Below, one piece after another: positions 37,480 through 46,339 of a stretch of 64,000 nt of DNA (the stretch's first letter is position 1; every line of letters begins with the position of its first letter). This DNA is from Chersky-265 sp039917895 (GTDB lineage: Bacteria > Fibrobacterota > Fibrobacteria > UBA11236). The stretch is from assembly GCA_039917895.1 (NCBI GenBank), contig JBDSIO010000219.1, forward strand, positions 1-64,000. Reading direction: 5' to 3'. Position numbers and translations under genes: made by a program. The notes below the pieces were generated by a model. The model searched no databases, had not been told where the DNA came from, and saw only the letters and a program-made list of their open reading frames with translations.

Positions 37480-38211
37480 CTAGTTCCTTCCCGTGATCCA
37501 GGTTTTAATGGTTTGGATGTCCTCGTCGGAGAGGGGCGCCGCCGCTTCGGCCGGCATCCTTACGCCGTAGGGCGGGGTCGCCTTGAAGATCTTCAGGAAC
37601 AGGTAGCTGCTGTCCGGTACCCCCGGCAGCACCCGCATCATATTGATGTTTTTTACCGTCAGCATCTCGATCGACTTGATGTTGACCAGGCTGTCCCACG
37701 CCGCGCCCGATTCCAGAGTCAGCCTGGTTTGCATAAATCCGGTGCCGCCGGGCTTGATGTGGCATTTCTCGCAATGGGTCTTGAAGATGGGCAGCACGTT
37801 GGCCGTGAAAAAAGCCCGGTCCAGGCACTCCACCGGCTTGGGGAGCCTGGAACAATCGATGCAGCGCGAGGGAGGATTGGGGAGTAGGCAAGAGTCCACT
37901 GCCACGCAACGCGCGGGAGGATTGGGCAAAGCGCAGGAATCGGGCACAGCGCAGCGCGCGGGGGGATTGGGGAGCAGGCAAGAATCCACCGCCAGGCAAC
38001 GCGCGGGAGGATTGGGCAGAGCGCAGGAATCGACGACGCAGCCGGCTGAGGCGGGATTCGCGATGCAGGGATTCGGCTTGATGAGAGCTCCGCCGGCGGT
38101 CAGACCCACGCCGTCTCCGGCTTTCATGCAGGCGATGAACAGGGCGGGAATAACGATGGCAGCCGCCAGCAGTCGGGATTTCCCGCGCAGCCCTTGTTGC
38201 AAGCGGTTCAT
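37480..38211 (-). CDS. lipoprotein with Cys-Pro tandem repeats and a mono-heme cytochrome domain
   Basis: 243 residues. The lipobox ALFIAC gives Cys 28. Residues 61-117 are four copies of a 15-residue unit built on DSC(A/L)LPNPPARC, so eight repeat Cys. A planctomycete-type or class I heme domain follows with HCEKCHIKPGG (147-151) and a C-terminal MPAEAAAPLSDEDIQTIKTWI, a common cytochrome-c ending. Its stop lies eight bases before the barrel gene. The repeats could be a disulfide-stiffened stalk or a metal-binding spacer. Confidence 0.78.
   Translation of the reverse strand: MNRLQQGLRGKSRLLAAAIVIPALFIACMKAGDGVGLTAGGALIKPNPCIANPASAGCVVDSCALPNPPARCLAVDSCLLPNPPARCAVPDSCALPNPPARCVAVDSCLLPNPPSRCIDCSRLPKPVECLDRAFFTANVLPIFKTHCEKCHIKPGGTGFMQTRLTLESGAAWDSLVNIKSIEMLTVKNINMMRVLPGVPDSSYLFLKIFKATPPYGVRMPAEAAAPLSDEDIQTIKTWITGRN
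37861..38031. repeat. 45-bp coding tandem repeat, four units
   Basis: Encodes four 15-residue units with alternating SCALPNPP and SCLLPNPP cores, so a 90-bp higher-order period is visible at DNA level. Such repeats may vary in copy number between strains. Confidence 0.85.
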
Positions 38212-39173
38212 GGCGTCACCTCCGTGTCTTTCGTGAACAGGATGAAAAAGGGATTCGGCTTACGGATCAGGGAGCGGATGTAATGGACCAAGGCCCATTT
38301 CCTTTTTTCCCCAAGGGCGTTCCGCTGTTCGGCCGGCATTTTTTGCAACGCTGCTTCCGTCGGTTGGGTGAGCAGCCAAGCCTGCAACTGATCGATTTCG
38401 GCGGCCGGATAGGCTTCCTTGTACTTGACCGGATCCACCGTAGCGTCTCCGGAAATGAGGAAACCGTCGAGAGCGTAGGCGGGCATGGGCGTGCCGTTGA
38501 GGCCGGTGGTGAAGGTGCGGTACAGGGTCCCGGCGTCGTTCCCCGCCTTGTAGCGATACGCGGTCAGGTTCCAGGGGAGGATTTTGCGGCCCCAGTCATC
38601 GTCCAGGGTCTTACCGGATTTCCCATCGCCTTTGCCGGAGCCGCCGTGGCAGGCCCAGCATTCCATCAGCATGTACACCAGCTTGCCCTCCTTTACCGCT
38701 TGCGGAGTACTCTCGGGAACCGCGGGAACCTCCATGGGGGAGGGCGCGCCTTCCTTGAAATCCGGAGAAAAAGTCTTGAGGAAGGCGACCACGTCCAGGC
38801 GCTCCTGCAGGGTAAGAGTCGTCCCCCAGGCCGGCATCTGCGTTCCCGGAACCCCTTTTTCCACGATGGCCAGCAGATCCGCATCGGTGGGCAGCTCTCC
38901 GCTCGGGGTCGAACGGAATTTGAACATGCCCGCGGTGAAATCGCGCGGCCGCGGATTCAGGTATTGGCCCGCGGCGCTCCGGCCGTCGCCGTTTTCGCCA
39001 TGGCAGGCCGCGCAGGATTTGGAGTAGACGGCTTCGCCCCGGGACAGGGAAGGCGATGACAAAGCCGCCTGGGCGGGCCCGGAGGCGGCGCTTGCCCCGT
39101 GTAATGCCACGATGGCGGCAAAACCGATCGCCCGCGAAAGACGGCCGGACAGGTTGAGGGGATAGGCATTCAA
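38208..39173 (-). CDS. periplasmic diheme cytochrome c
   Basis: About 321 residues from a TTG at 39173 that has GGGAGG six bases upstream; ATG codons at 39200 and 39230 are alternatives. A signal peptide ends near HGASA. Two heme motifs, CAACHGENGDG and CWACHGGSGKGDG, each lie in a cytochrome c domain with GTQMPAWG and GTPMPAYA distal-Met regions. The layout parallels the diheme half of the next upstream gene, suggesting duplication. The stop overlaps the lipoprotein start (ATGA). Confidence 0.85.
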   Translation of the reverse strand: MNAYPLNLSGRLSRAIGFAAIVALHGASAASGPAQAALSSPSLSRGEAVYSKSCAACHGENGDGRSAAGQYLNPRPRDFTAGMFKFRSTPSGELPTDADLLAIVEKGVPGTQMPAWGTTLTLQERLDVVAFLKTFSPDFKEGAPSPMEVPAVPESTPQAVKEGKLVYMLMECWACHGGSGKGDGKSGKTLDDDWGRKILPWNLTAYRYKAGNDAGTLYRTFTTGLNGTPMPAYALDGFLISGDATVDPVKYKEAYPAAEIDQLQAWLLTQPTEAALQKMPAEQRNALGEKRKWALVHYIRSLIRKPNPFFILFTKDTEVTP

Positions 39174-39389
39174 GATGTACCTCCCGTTTCTCTCATTCAT
39201 GGGTGGATACCACATCAAATTCCATACCATATTTCCTGGTGTTTATTGCGGAACCGGGAAGCTTCGGTTTAAGGATGGTTGGGCTCATAAGCTTCAATCT
39301 ATCCGCGGCCGTTGCTTCGCGGATTACGCGAAAAATGCCAGCTTGGCATGCATTCCGGCCCCATTTTGGTCCTTATGGCACGCATTGGG

Positions 39390-40922
39390 CTAACGCTTGG
39401 ATGCGGCGGCGCGCCTGCGCAGGAACCAGATGAGACCGGCTTCCAGCACGATGGCCAGGGCGGCCCGCTTCGAAGCCGGGGCCAGGGGATTCTCCGCGCG
39501 GGCCGGCTTCAGGTACAAGGTAAACCAGGAGGTTACCCCACGGGAGCTGCCCGTCTCGCGCGACAATCCGTCCCAGACGGAAAAAGCGATGGGCGCGAAG
39601 CCTCCGGGCTCGAAGGCATACCGTCCAGGCTCGGACCGTTTGCGCGTGAACACGGCCCACCATTCCCCGTCCGCATAACCCGCGTCGACGCTGATCGTTC
39701 CGGGAATCCGCGCCAGGTTTCCCGCGCCCTTAGCCGCATAAACCTCACCCGTATCCGTGCCGAGATCGCGGAACCAGAGCTCGGCGGGATTCCGCTTGTC
39801 GCCGGAAAGGAAGTAGGGTTTACCCGCCCCTTCGATGGCCTTGCCGGGAATCTGAATGGCGATGGCATCGGAAAATACCGCCCCGGAATCGCTGCCGGCC
39901 GCGTCAATGGGACTATTGGCGCCTTTGCGTTGCGCGCTCATATCGTGCCAGGAGACCAGCACGGAAACGTAGTCGCTATCGTAAACGGCCCTCACCTCCA
40001 CGGCGTTGGCCGCTGGAAAGAAATCCCTGCGCGCTTCGATCACCTGGCCGACCACGGGGAACAAGGCCGGCTTCGCACGGGTGAAGGCGTCTCGCCCCGG
40101 CTTGGATCCCAATTCGCCGGGAACGGCCTCGGCCGTCACCAATGAAGCGTATCCGGGTTCGTCGCCGGGACTCAGCGAATGGATGTAGTCGACCAAGGCC
40201 CAGCGATCCTTTTCCTCGATGGAGGCCGTGTAGCTGGGCATTGGCGTGCCGTTGAGCCCGGTCATGATGGTGCGGAAGATATCCTCGCGCCGGGGCCCGC
40301 CGCGGAAGGTCCAACGCCGCGTCAGATCCGCGGGCCGGATGGCGTGGCCCCAATCGTCGTTCAGGGTCGGTGCGGACTCCCCGTCGCCGCGGCCCAGCTT
40401 GCCATGGCAGTCCATGCATTTGTTCTCGACGAAGAGTTTGCTGCCCCGCTCCGCCGATTCCTTGCTGAAAGCCGGAGGCTTAACAGCGGCGATGGGTTTG
40501 GGGTGGTTGGCGGTATCGGCGAAATCGGAATTGAAGCCCTTGATGAAGGCGACGAGATCGCCAAGCTCTTCTTCGGAAAATTCCGGCCAGGCCGGCATAC
40601 CCGTATAGGGCATGCCGCTCCGGATGATGGATTTCAGATCCGCATCGGTGGGAGATTCCCCGCTTTCCGTGGTGCGGATTTTGAACGATCCCGAGGTGAA
40701 ATCGCGCGGCAGCGGCCGGAAGAACTCCGCCCCGTCCCCCTTGCCCTCGCCGCCCGTACCATGGCATTGGGAGCACTTGTCCAGGTAGATGGCCTTGCCC
40801 GCCGCGGCCCGGGCATCCGTAGCCGGCGCGTCCGCCGCGCGCGCAATGGGAGCGTAGGAAAGCGCGGCCGAGATCACACCCGCGAGGGCGAGGGTAGCGG
40901 AAAGCCTGCGATGGGTATTCAT
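39390..40922 (-). CDS. diheme cytochrome c fused to heme-b gamma-type (EBDH gamma/NxrC-like) domain
   Basis: 510 residues: a signal peptide (to about ARAA), heme motifs CSQCHGTGGEG (about 50) and CMDCHGKLGRG (about 169), then from about 275 a domain with VSVLVSWHDM, FSDAIAIQIP, PYFLSGDKRNPAELWFRDL and a C-terminal GRYAFEPG stretch, matching the heme-b gamma subunits of type II DMSO-reductase enzymes. It ends in a transmembrane helix (LAIVLEAGLIWFL) and a basic tail. It could link the molybdoenzyme or a quinol module to the membrane cytochromes. Confidence 0.82.
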   Translation of the reverse strand: MNTHRRLSATLALAGVISAALSYAPIARAADAPATDARAAAGKAIYLDKCSQCHGTGGEGKGDGAEFFRPLPRDFTSGSFKIRTTESGESPTDADLKSIIRSGMPYTGMPAWPEFSEEELGDLVAFIKGFNSDFADTANHPKPIAAVKPPAFSKESAERGSKLFVENKCMDCHGKLGRGDGESAPTLNDDWGHAIRPADLTRRWTFRGGPRREDIFRTIMTGLNGTPMPSYTASIEEKDRWALVDYIHSLSPGDEPGYASLVTAEAVPGELGSKPGRDAFTRAKPALFPVVGQVIEARRDFFPAANAVEVRAVYDSDYVSVLVSWHDMSAQRKGANSPIDAAGSDSGAVFSDAIAIQIPGKAIEGAGKPYFLSGDKRNPAELWFRDLGTDTGEVYAAKGAGNLARIPGTISVDAGYADGEWWAVFTRKRSEPGRYAFEPGGFAPIAFSVWDGLSRETGSSRGVTSWFTLYLKPARAENPLAPASKRAALAIVLEAGLIWFLRRRAAASKR

Positions 40923-41731
40923 TCCGCGCGCTCCTGGGCCCTGGGTTTCTGCCCCGTGAACCGGTAGAGGAATAGGATGACGTCCCAGATTTCATCCTCG
41001 GAAAGGAATTTCTCCCAGGCCGGCATCGCCGAGGCCCAAGGAGTAGACTCTTCGGGAAGGCCCGGACCTCCCTTCGCGATGCGCCAGAAGAGGTAGGACT
41101 CCTGCAACATGGCGATGGTGGTGGGATCCTGGAAATTGGCGGGCAGGGGATCGAAGCCGTGGGAATGGATGCCGTCCCCTTTCAGGTTGTCCCCGTGGCA
41201 GAACACGCAGTTCCGGTAATACACCTTGCGGCCGTCCGCCACGTGCGCGTCGAAGGCCGCCGCATCCTTGTCCTCCAGCTCCCGAAAGGGATTCGACGCC
41301 GTGAGCAGGTTGATCTTCTTGCCCTTGAAATCCATCTCCCCCGGCGGGGCGGGATGGATGGTGCGCGCATTTGCCGGGGCCGCCACCTCCCGCGAGGCGT
41401 CTCGGTAGGCCGCGTAGCCGGCCAGCAAAGGGATGATCGCGGCCAAGGTCCAGAGCAACGGGGCGAAACGCCGTTCCGTAAAGAAGCGCAGCAGGGCAAG
41501 CGAAGCCGTGCGCAAGCGTCCCGAATCCGCCGAGAGATAGATGAGCAGCACGGCCGTGAGCACGGCCAGGTATAGGCCGATGATGGACGAAGGCAGCGGC
41601 GGCGTCAACGCGTAATTCAAGACCAGGAAGAATCCCGACCACCAGGCCCCCATCCAGACGAGGATGGGCGGCTTCAGGAAGCGCAGTCCTATCAGCACCA
41701 GCAGAACGGGCCCGAGTATCAGCAGGTTCAC
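40919..41731 (-). CDS. membrane-anchored mono-heme cytochrome c
   Basis: 270 residues with three or four N-terminal helices (to about residue 110), then a periplasmic cytochrome c domain with YRNCVFCHGDNLKGDG and distal ASAMPAWEKFLSEDEIWDVI. Start and stop both overlap neighbours as ATGA, so it is translated with the diheme-gamma fusion and the next diheme gene. It is probably a subunit of one membrane complex. Confidence 0.83.
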   Translation of the reverse strand: MNLLILGPVLLVLIGLRFLKPPILVWMGAWWSGFFLVLNYALTPPLPSSIIGLYLAVLTAVLLIYLSADSGRLRTASLALLRFFTERRFAPLLWTLAAIIPLLAGYAAYRDASREVAAPANARTIHPAPPGEMDFKGKKINLLTASNPFRELEDKDAAAFDAHVADGRKVYYRNCVFCHGDNLKGDGIHSHGFDPLPANFQDPTTIAMLQESYLFWRIAKGGPGLPEESTPWASAMPAWEKFLSEDEIWDVILFLYRFTGQKPRAQERAE

Positions 41732-42546
41732 CGCTTCCCCCTTTGCGCGGAAAGGTACGCGACCATGGCCTTGATGTCCCCGGCGGAGGTCTTGTCGTAG
41801 AATCCCGATGCCTTGAGCGTATTGGCCATCAGGCCCTTGGGATATCCCTTGGGCGTTACCGCATCCGGATCCATGATGGATTCGGAGATCAGGCTGGGTT
41901 TGAGACGCTTGCCGACATCGAAGAGACTGGGGCCCACCAGCTTGCCGGGCTGATCCAGCCTATGGCAACCGGCGCATCCGTTAACGGTCAACAACTCCTT
42001 GGCGGTCCTGGGGACCGTGGTTGCCGCGGAAGCGGCCGGGGCGGCCGGACCATCATTTGCGACCGTACCGGAGGGCGAAAACGCGTGACGGGTCAGCATA
42101 GTGACGTTCGGCGTACCGCCCAGGCTTTGCAAGTAGGCGATCACGGCCATGATTTCCCCGTCGGAAAGATTGATGGGCGGCCCATGGATGGGGGGCATGC
42201 CGGGGCTGTAGCCTTCGACGATGAAAGCGTTGGGTTCGTAGATGGACTGGGCCAGGTACTCCACATCCGACATTCCCGGCCTTTGCTTGCCGGCGCGGGC
42301 GCCGATGCCGCCCAGATCCGGGAACCGCCCGGGCTTGTCCGATCCGATGGTATGGCAGCCCAGGCAGGTGCCCTTACCGCCCACGATTTCCTGGCCGGCC
42401 TGGACCAGGTCATCCGTGGTCATGTCCGCACGTACCTCCAGATCCTTGGGAGGGTGGACCTCCTTCTGCGGGACCATCTGCCCGATGTAGGCGTAGAACG
42501 CCGTGACCAGCACGGTGAAGAGGATGATCTTCAATACGTTGATCAT
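41728..42546 (-). CDS. membrane-anchored diheme cytochrome c
   Basis: 272 residues from the ATG at 42546 (overlapping the preceding stop as ATGA). One N-terminal helix is followed by two heme motifs, CLGCHTIGSDKPG and CAGCHRLDQPG, with distal SPGMPPIHGPP in the first domain. Spacing and coupling with the CydA-like gene suggest it accepts from or donates to that membrane subunit. Confidence 0.85.
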   Translation of the reverse strand: MINVLKIILFTVLVTAFYAYIGQMVPQKEVHPPKDLEVRADMTTDDLVQAGQEIVGGKGTCLGCHTIGSDKPGRFPDLGGIGARAGKQRPGMSDVEYLAQSIYEPNAFIVEGYSPGMPPIHGPPINLSDGEIMAVIAYLQSLGGTPNVTMLTRHAFSPSGTVANDGPAAPAASAATTVPRTAKELLTVNGCAGCHRLDQPGKLVGPSLFDVGKRLKPSLISESIMDPDAVTPKGYPKGLMANTLKASGFYDKTSAGDIKAMVAYLSAQRGKR

Positions 42547-44597
42547 GGCGCCGCCTCCTTCCCCGTGTCCCAATCCTTGCGGCCCGAAAGGCTGGTGAGC
42601 CAGAAGACGATGGAGATGAAGGCGAAGAAGATCAGCACCGTCACCGACACCACGATGGAGGCGAACCCCAGGGTGGGCGTGAAGGCGTCGACGGATTCGT
42701 CCCGCATCACCCCGTAGACGTGCCAATGCTGGCGGATGCCGGAGCGGACGTAGCCCATCAGCCCCATCAGCCAGGTGAAGGTGATGGCGATGAGGATCAG
42801 CGCGTATTGCGAGCGCATCGGCATTTTCCCCCAGCGGATTTCGCCCGTGGTGCGCGCGTTGCGGAACATGAAAATGTCGATGACGGTCACGGAGATCATG
42901 GCCGTGAGCACCGAAGCGACCTGGGGGACGGAAAGCCGGATGCGCACCTTGGCTTCCACGAAATAGCCCAGCACGCCCAGGGCGATCACAAAGAGCGCGG
43001 TGAGGGCGAAAATCAGGAACTGGGCCAGGTTGCCTTTGGCGGCCCAAGGCGCGATGGATCGCTTGTTGCCCCGGCGGTAGAGCAGGAAGCTGACATAGGT
43101 GGTCAGGATCAGGATGTTCACGGCGGTGTTCTTGGCCGACATCACTCCCAGCACGCCCAGGGCGGGATGATGCGCGCCGCCCATCTTGCGCGCCTCCTCC
43201 ACGGTAGCCACCAGGGAATGCGGCGTCGCCCACACCAGGAAGCACACCGTGATCGAGCCCAGCAGCCATTTGATGAACTTGCGGAAGCGTTCCGCCCCTT
43301 CGATGCGTTCCATGCCCAGCCACAGGTAATAGTTGGCGGCCAGGAACAGGGTGCCGATCAACACCGCCTGGATGATGAAAAGCCAGGAGAAAGCGCCGCC
43401 CATCAGGGTCATGCCCATGTTCTGGGAATAGGCGTAGATCTCCTTGCCCAGCCAATACCCCGCGAAAGGCAGCGGGAGCAGGGCGCTGATGGCGATGAAG
43501 TTTCCGATGTACCCCATCCAGTCGTAATGGGCCCGTTCCTCGTCCGTCTTGGCCCCCATGAACTTGAAAGCGCCGTAAGCTCCCGCGATGGATCCGCCGA
43601 AGGCGATATTGGCGATCAGACGATGCACGTTGATGGGCATCCAGGTGAAGTTGTGCACCGCCTGCCAGCGGTTGACCAGTTCGCCCGACTGGGTGATTCC
43701 ATTGGGGGAATTCATGAAGGTGAGCCACGCATCCGCGATGCAGATGATGGCGACCCCGACCAGGTTGAGGCAGACGCCGAGGGCCAGGTGCACGCGCGGA
43801 TGGAACTTTCCCCAACCGTAATAGTAGGCGTACATGAAGATGGCCTCGGCGAAGAACAGGGCTACATAAGGCATGAAGGTCCAGCTGAAGATGGAGACCA
43901 GGTAGGCGGTCAGTTTGGGATACAGAATCAGTAGCATAAAGGTGAGCATCGCGCCCAGGGAGGCCGTGAACGAAAAGGACGTGGACAGCAGCTTGGTGAA
44001 TTCATGGGCGAGATGATCGTATTTGCGATCCTTGGTGCGGTACCCGATGTATTCGATGGTCAAGGCGAACATGGGCACCGCCAGCACGAAGGCGGCGAAC
44101 ATCAAATGCAGCTGGGCCACGATCCAGATGGCCACGCGGCTGCCGATGACCGGGAACCTGCGGTAAGCGGGTTCGGAGCCGGGTTTGGTATTCGCGTAAA
44201 CCTTGGGCGGCTGCGCAACCGGCGCGCCTGGAGCATGGGCCTTGAGTATCCAGGTCACGATGGTAGTGATGTCCTCGATGGAAAGCGCGGGATGGGCCGG
44301 CATGGGCACGGCGCCCCAGGCCCCCGCGCCTCCGGCATGCACCTTTTCCGCCAATCGGGCGATGTCGGCCGTACCGTATTTCGCCGCGATTTCCTTGAAG
44401 GCGGGTCCCACCACCTTATGGTCCGGCTGATGGCACACGAGGCAATCGCTCTGCTTCATCAATTCCTGGGCATTCTGGGCCTTCTGGGCCTTCACGGCCT
44501 CCTCACCCCCTGCCGGCGCGGCTCCGAGACACAGCAACGCCAACAGCGCCGCCAACCGCCAAGCAAAGCGTTTCCGGCGGATGATTCCCTGATCCAT
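42543..44597 (-). CDS. cytochrome c-CydA-like fusion (bd-like membrane subunit)
   Basis: 684 residues: a signal peptide, a mono-heme cytochrome c domain with CLVCHQPDHKVVGP (about 52-56), then from about 160 a polytopic region of roughly 12-14 helices resembling CydA (AQLHLMFAAFVLAVPMFAL, FFAEAIFMYAYYYGW, NFTWMPINVHRLIANIAFGG). No CydB gene follows. Bd-like proteins of this general kind have been described in Nitrospira-type nitrite oxidisers, from memory. It could be an oxidase, a quinone-interacting module or a non-canonical terminal reductase. It is the first gene of the long minus-strand cluster. Confidence 0.8.
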   Translation of the reverse strand: MDQGIIRRKRFAWRLAALLALLCLGAAPAGGEEAVKAQKAQNAQELMKQSDCLVCHQPDHKVVGPAFKEIAAKYGTADIARLAEKVHAGGAGAWGAVPMPAHPALSIEDITTIVTWILKAHAPGAPVAQPPKVYANTKPGSEPAYRRFPVIGSRVAIWIVAQLHLMFAAFVLAVPMFALTIEYIGYRTKDRKYDHLAHEFTKLLSTSFSFTASLGAMLTFMLLILYPKLTAYLVSIFSWTFMPYVALFFAEAIFMYAYYYGWGKFHPRVHLALGVCLNLVGVAIICIADAWLTFMNSPNGITQSGELVNRWQAVHNFTWMPINVHRLIANIAFGGSIAGAYGAFKFMGAKTDEERAHYDWMGYIGNFIAISALLPLPFAGYWLGKEIYAYSQNMGMTLMGGAFSWLFIIQAVLIGTLFLAANYYLWLGMERIEGAERFRKFIKWLLGSITVCFLVWATPHSLVATVEEARKMGGAHHPALGVLGVMSAKNTAVNILILTTYVSFLLYRRGNKRSIAPWAAKGNLAQFLIFALTALFVIALGVLGYFVEAKVRIRLSVPQVASVLTAMISVTVIDIFMFRNARTTGEIRWGKMPMRSQYALILIAITFTWLMGLMGYVRSGIRQHWHVYGVMRDESVDAFTPTLGFASIVVSVTVLIFFAFISIVFWLTSLSGRKDWDTGKEAAP

Positions 44598-45025
44598 GCT
44601 ACCCCTCGATGCCTATGGGTTTTCCCGACCCAGGGAACCCCGCCCCACCGGCCGAACCCGCGCCTTGCGTTCAGAGTTGAGGCAAAGCAATTCGCGCACC
44701 ATTCCGTGTAGGGGATCCACGTGCCGCCCAAAAACGGGATTCAGGGCGATGCTGGCAGCATGTCGCCGCAACCAGTCGGTCCTAGGTCGCGGAACCCTGT
44801 CAGAATGGCAACCCAGCTGCAAATTCGCGCATGCCCCTCACGGCAATCCCGGCTCGGGGACGGTTCGGAAGGACTGGCAAAACCCGCGCGCAAATTGTCA
44901 GGAGAAAATCGATGCTACCGCGATCCCGCCCTTGATACCTTTATTGCAAGGCGGACCAAGTTGCAAGGCGGACCAAGTTGCAGGACCAAGTTGCAAAACG
45001 AACAACACAGGACGAACGGACGAAA
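44598..45025. other. divergent intergenic region between bd-like operon and nnrS
   Basis: 428 bases with no supported gene. It holds promoters for both directions by position, and a short tandem repeat next to nnrS (44946-44996). I see no exact FNR box. Confidence 0.5.
44946..44996. repeat. 17-bp tandem repeat upstream of nnrS
   Basis: GCAAGGCGGACCAAGTT occurs twice head to tail (44946-44962, 44963-44979), then a third copy lacking four bases (44980-44992) followed by GCAA. It ends about 30 bases before the nnrS ATG. Confidence 0.85.
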
Positions 45026-46252
45026 ATGATTCAGGCCCTCGCTTCTAAAACCGCCAAACCATCCGCCATCGATTGGCAAGGCCTCCGTCAGGAGCCCTAC
45101 CGCCTGCTGTTCCCACTCGGCATCTCGCTCGCCGCCGTCGGTATCGGCCTATGGATCCCGTTCTACCTGTGGCCGGAAGCCGTCGGCTTTCCCGGCCAGG
45201 CGCATGCGGTCATCCTGATCCAGGGCTTTCTGTTGTGCTTCATCTTCGGCTTCCTGGGAACCATGATGCCGAAGGTGCTGGGTGTGCGTCCGCTCAACAC
45301 CCCGCAATTCGCCATCTTCCCCATCGCCCTCGTCGGCCTCGCCGTCGCCTCCTTGGCCGGCGCCCCGCGCCTGGCCCAGATCCTGCATCTCTGCTTGCTA
45401 GCCAATTTCGCCGTTTTCATCGCCCTGCGGTTCCCGCGCCGAACTTCGAATCCGCCACCGGCATTCGCGTTCATCGCCGTGGCCATGCTCGCCGACATCG
45501 CGGGCACCCTCCTAAAGTTGGCGGCGCTCTCCGATCTGCTCGGGGCCACCGCCTCGCGGGCCGGCGCGCTCCTGCAATACCAGGCCTTTCCCTTGCTTCT
45601 CATCCTGGGCGTGGGAGGCTTCCTGCTGCCGAAGCTGTTCGCCAACGGCCCCATCGATCCGGCCTCCTTGCGCGACTCCGCGGCTTCAGGACCGGGACGC
45701 CCGCTGGCGCTCGCGGCGCTCTTCCTGATCAGCTTCGGCGTGGAAATCCTTTCCCTGCATCGCGGGTACGGAGACGCCGGCTTGCGCGCGGCTTACGGCC
45801 TGCGGGCCGCGGTGTGGATCTGGTTCATCCTCCGCGACATCCGGATCCATAAAGTCCCCGGCAAGCTGCCGCTCTATCTCTTCGGAGCCCGCGTTTCGCT
45901 CATCGTGATCGGAGCAGGACTGCTGCTGCCCGTTTTCCGCCCCGCCTATTTGCTGGCCTGGGAGCACGTGATCTTCCTTTCCGGATTCCTGCGGCTCACC
46001 CTGTCCATCGCTTCGCGCGTGGTTGCGGCCCATTCCGGCCGCCTGGAGATCCTGGGCCTGCACCGCAAGAAGGTGCGCGTCTACGGGATGCTGATCGTTT
46101 TTGCCATGTTCACGCGCATCGCATCCGACTTCTGGCCCAAAAGCCATTGGATGCATATCGCCATCGCCGCCGCCGTGGCCATGACCGCCATCGCGATCTG
46201 GTCCGGCATCTTCTTTCCCTTGTTGCGGGTGCATCCCGGCGGGAAGGTCTGA
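45026..46252 (+). CDS. nnrS: NnrS family membrane protein (nitrosative stress)
   Basis: 408 residues from the ATG at 45026 (AGGACGAACGGACGAAAA upstream); the frame opens 16 codons earlier. About 12 transmembrane helices. The conserved His/Arg regions FFLGTMMPKVLGVR-like (FGFLGTMMPKVLG), WEHVIFLSGFLRLTLSIASRVV and GLHRKKVRVYG match NnrS, a heme- and copper-binding protein that protects against NO in denitrifiers. It is divergent from the bd-like operon. Confidence 0.9.
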   Translation: MIQALASKTAKPSAIDWQGLRQEPYRLLFPLGISLAAVGIGLWIPFYLWPEAVGFPGQAHAVILIQGFLLCFIFGFLGTMMPKVLGVRPLNTPQFAIFPIALVGLAVASLAGAPRLAQILHLCLLANFAVFIALRFPRRTSNPPPAFAFIAVAMLADIAGTLLKLAALSDLLGATASRAGALLQYQAFPLLLILGVGGFLLPKLFANGPIDPASLRDSAASGPGRPLALAALFLISFGVEILSLHRGYGDAGLRAAYGLRAAVWIWFILRDIRIHKVPGKLPLYLFGARVSLIVIGAGLLLPVFRPAYLLAWEHVIFLSGFLRLTLSIASRVVAAHSGRLEILGLHRKKVRVYGMLIVFAMFTRIASDFWPKSHWMHIAIAAAVAMTAIAIWSGIFFPLLRVHPGGKV

Positions 46253-46260
46253 GCACGCAC

Positions 46261-46328
46261 CTCAATCATCCTCCATCATCCTCAATCGTCCTCAATCGTC
46301 CTCAATCGTCCTCAATCGACCTCAATCA
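46261..46328. repeat. 10-bp tandem repeat in nrdJ leader
   Basis: Nearly seven units of CTCAATCGTC or close variants run from 46261 to 46328, filling the gap between the nnrS stop and the nrdJ ribosome-binding site (AAAGGAA). The period equals about one DNA helical turn. Confidence 0.9.
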
Positions 46329-46339
46329 AAAGGAACGGC

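Noticed and set aside
41728..43815. A 695-codon frame that seems to join the diheme cytochrome to an upstream Arg/His-rich part
   Set aside because: Only the part after the ATG at 42546 is a cytochrome; the rest is the shadow of the CydA-like gene in another frame.
46261..46328. CRISPR array
   Set aside because: Repeats are 10 bp, directly abutting and without spacers. No cas genes are in the window.
46253..46339. Cobalamin riboswitch ahead of the B12-dependent nrdJ
   Set aside because: The leader is under 90 bases and made of 10-bp repeats; no B12-box-like sequence is visible.
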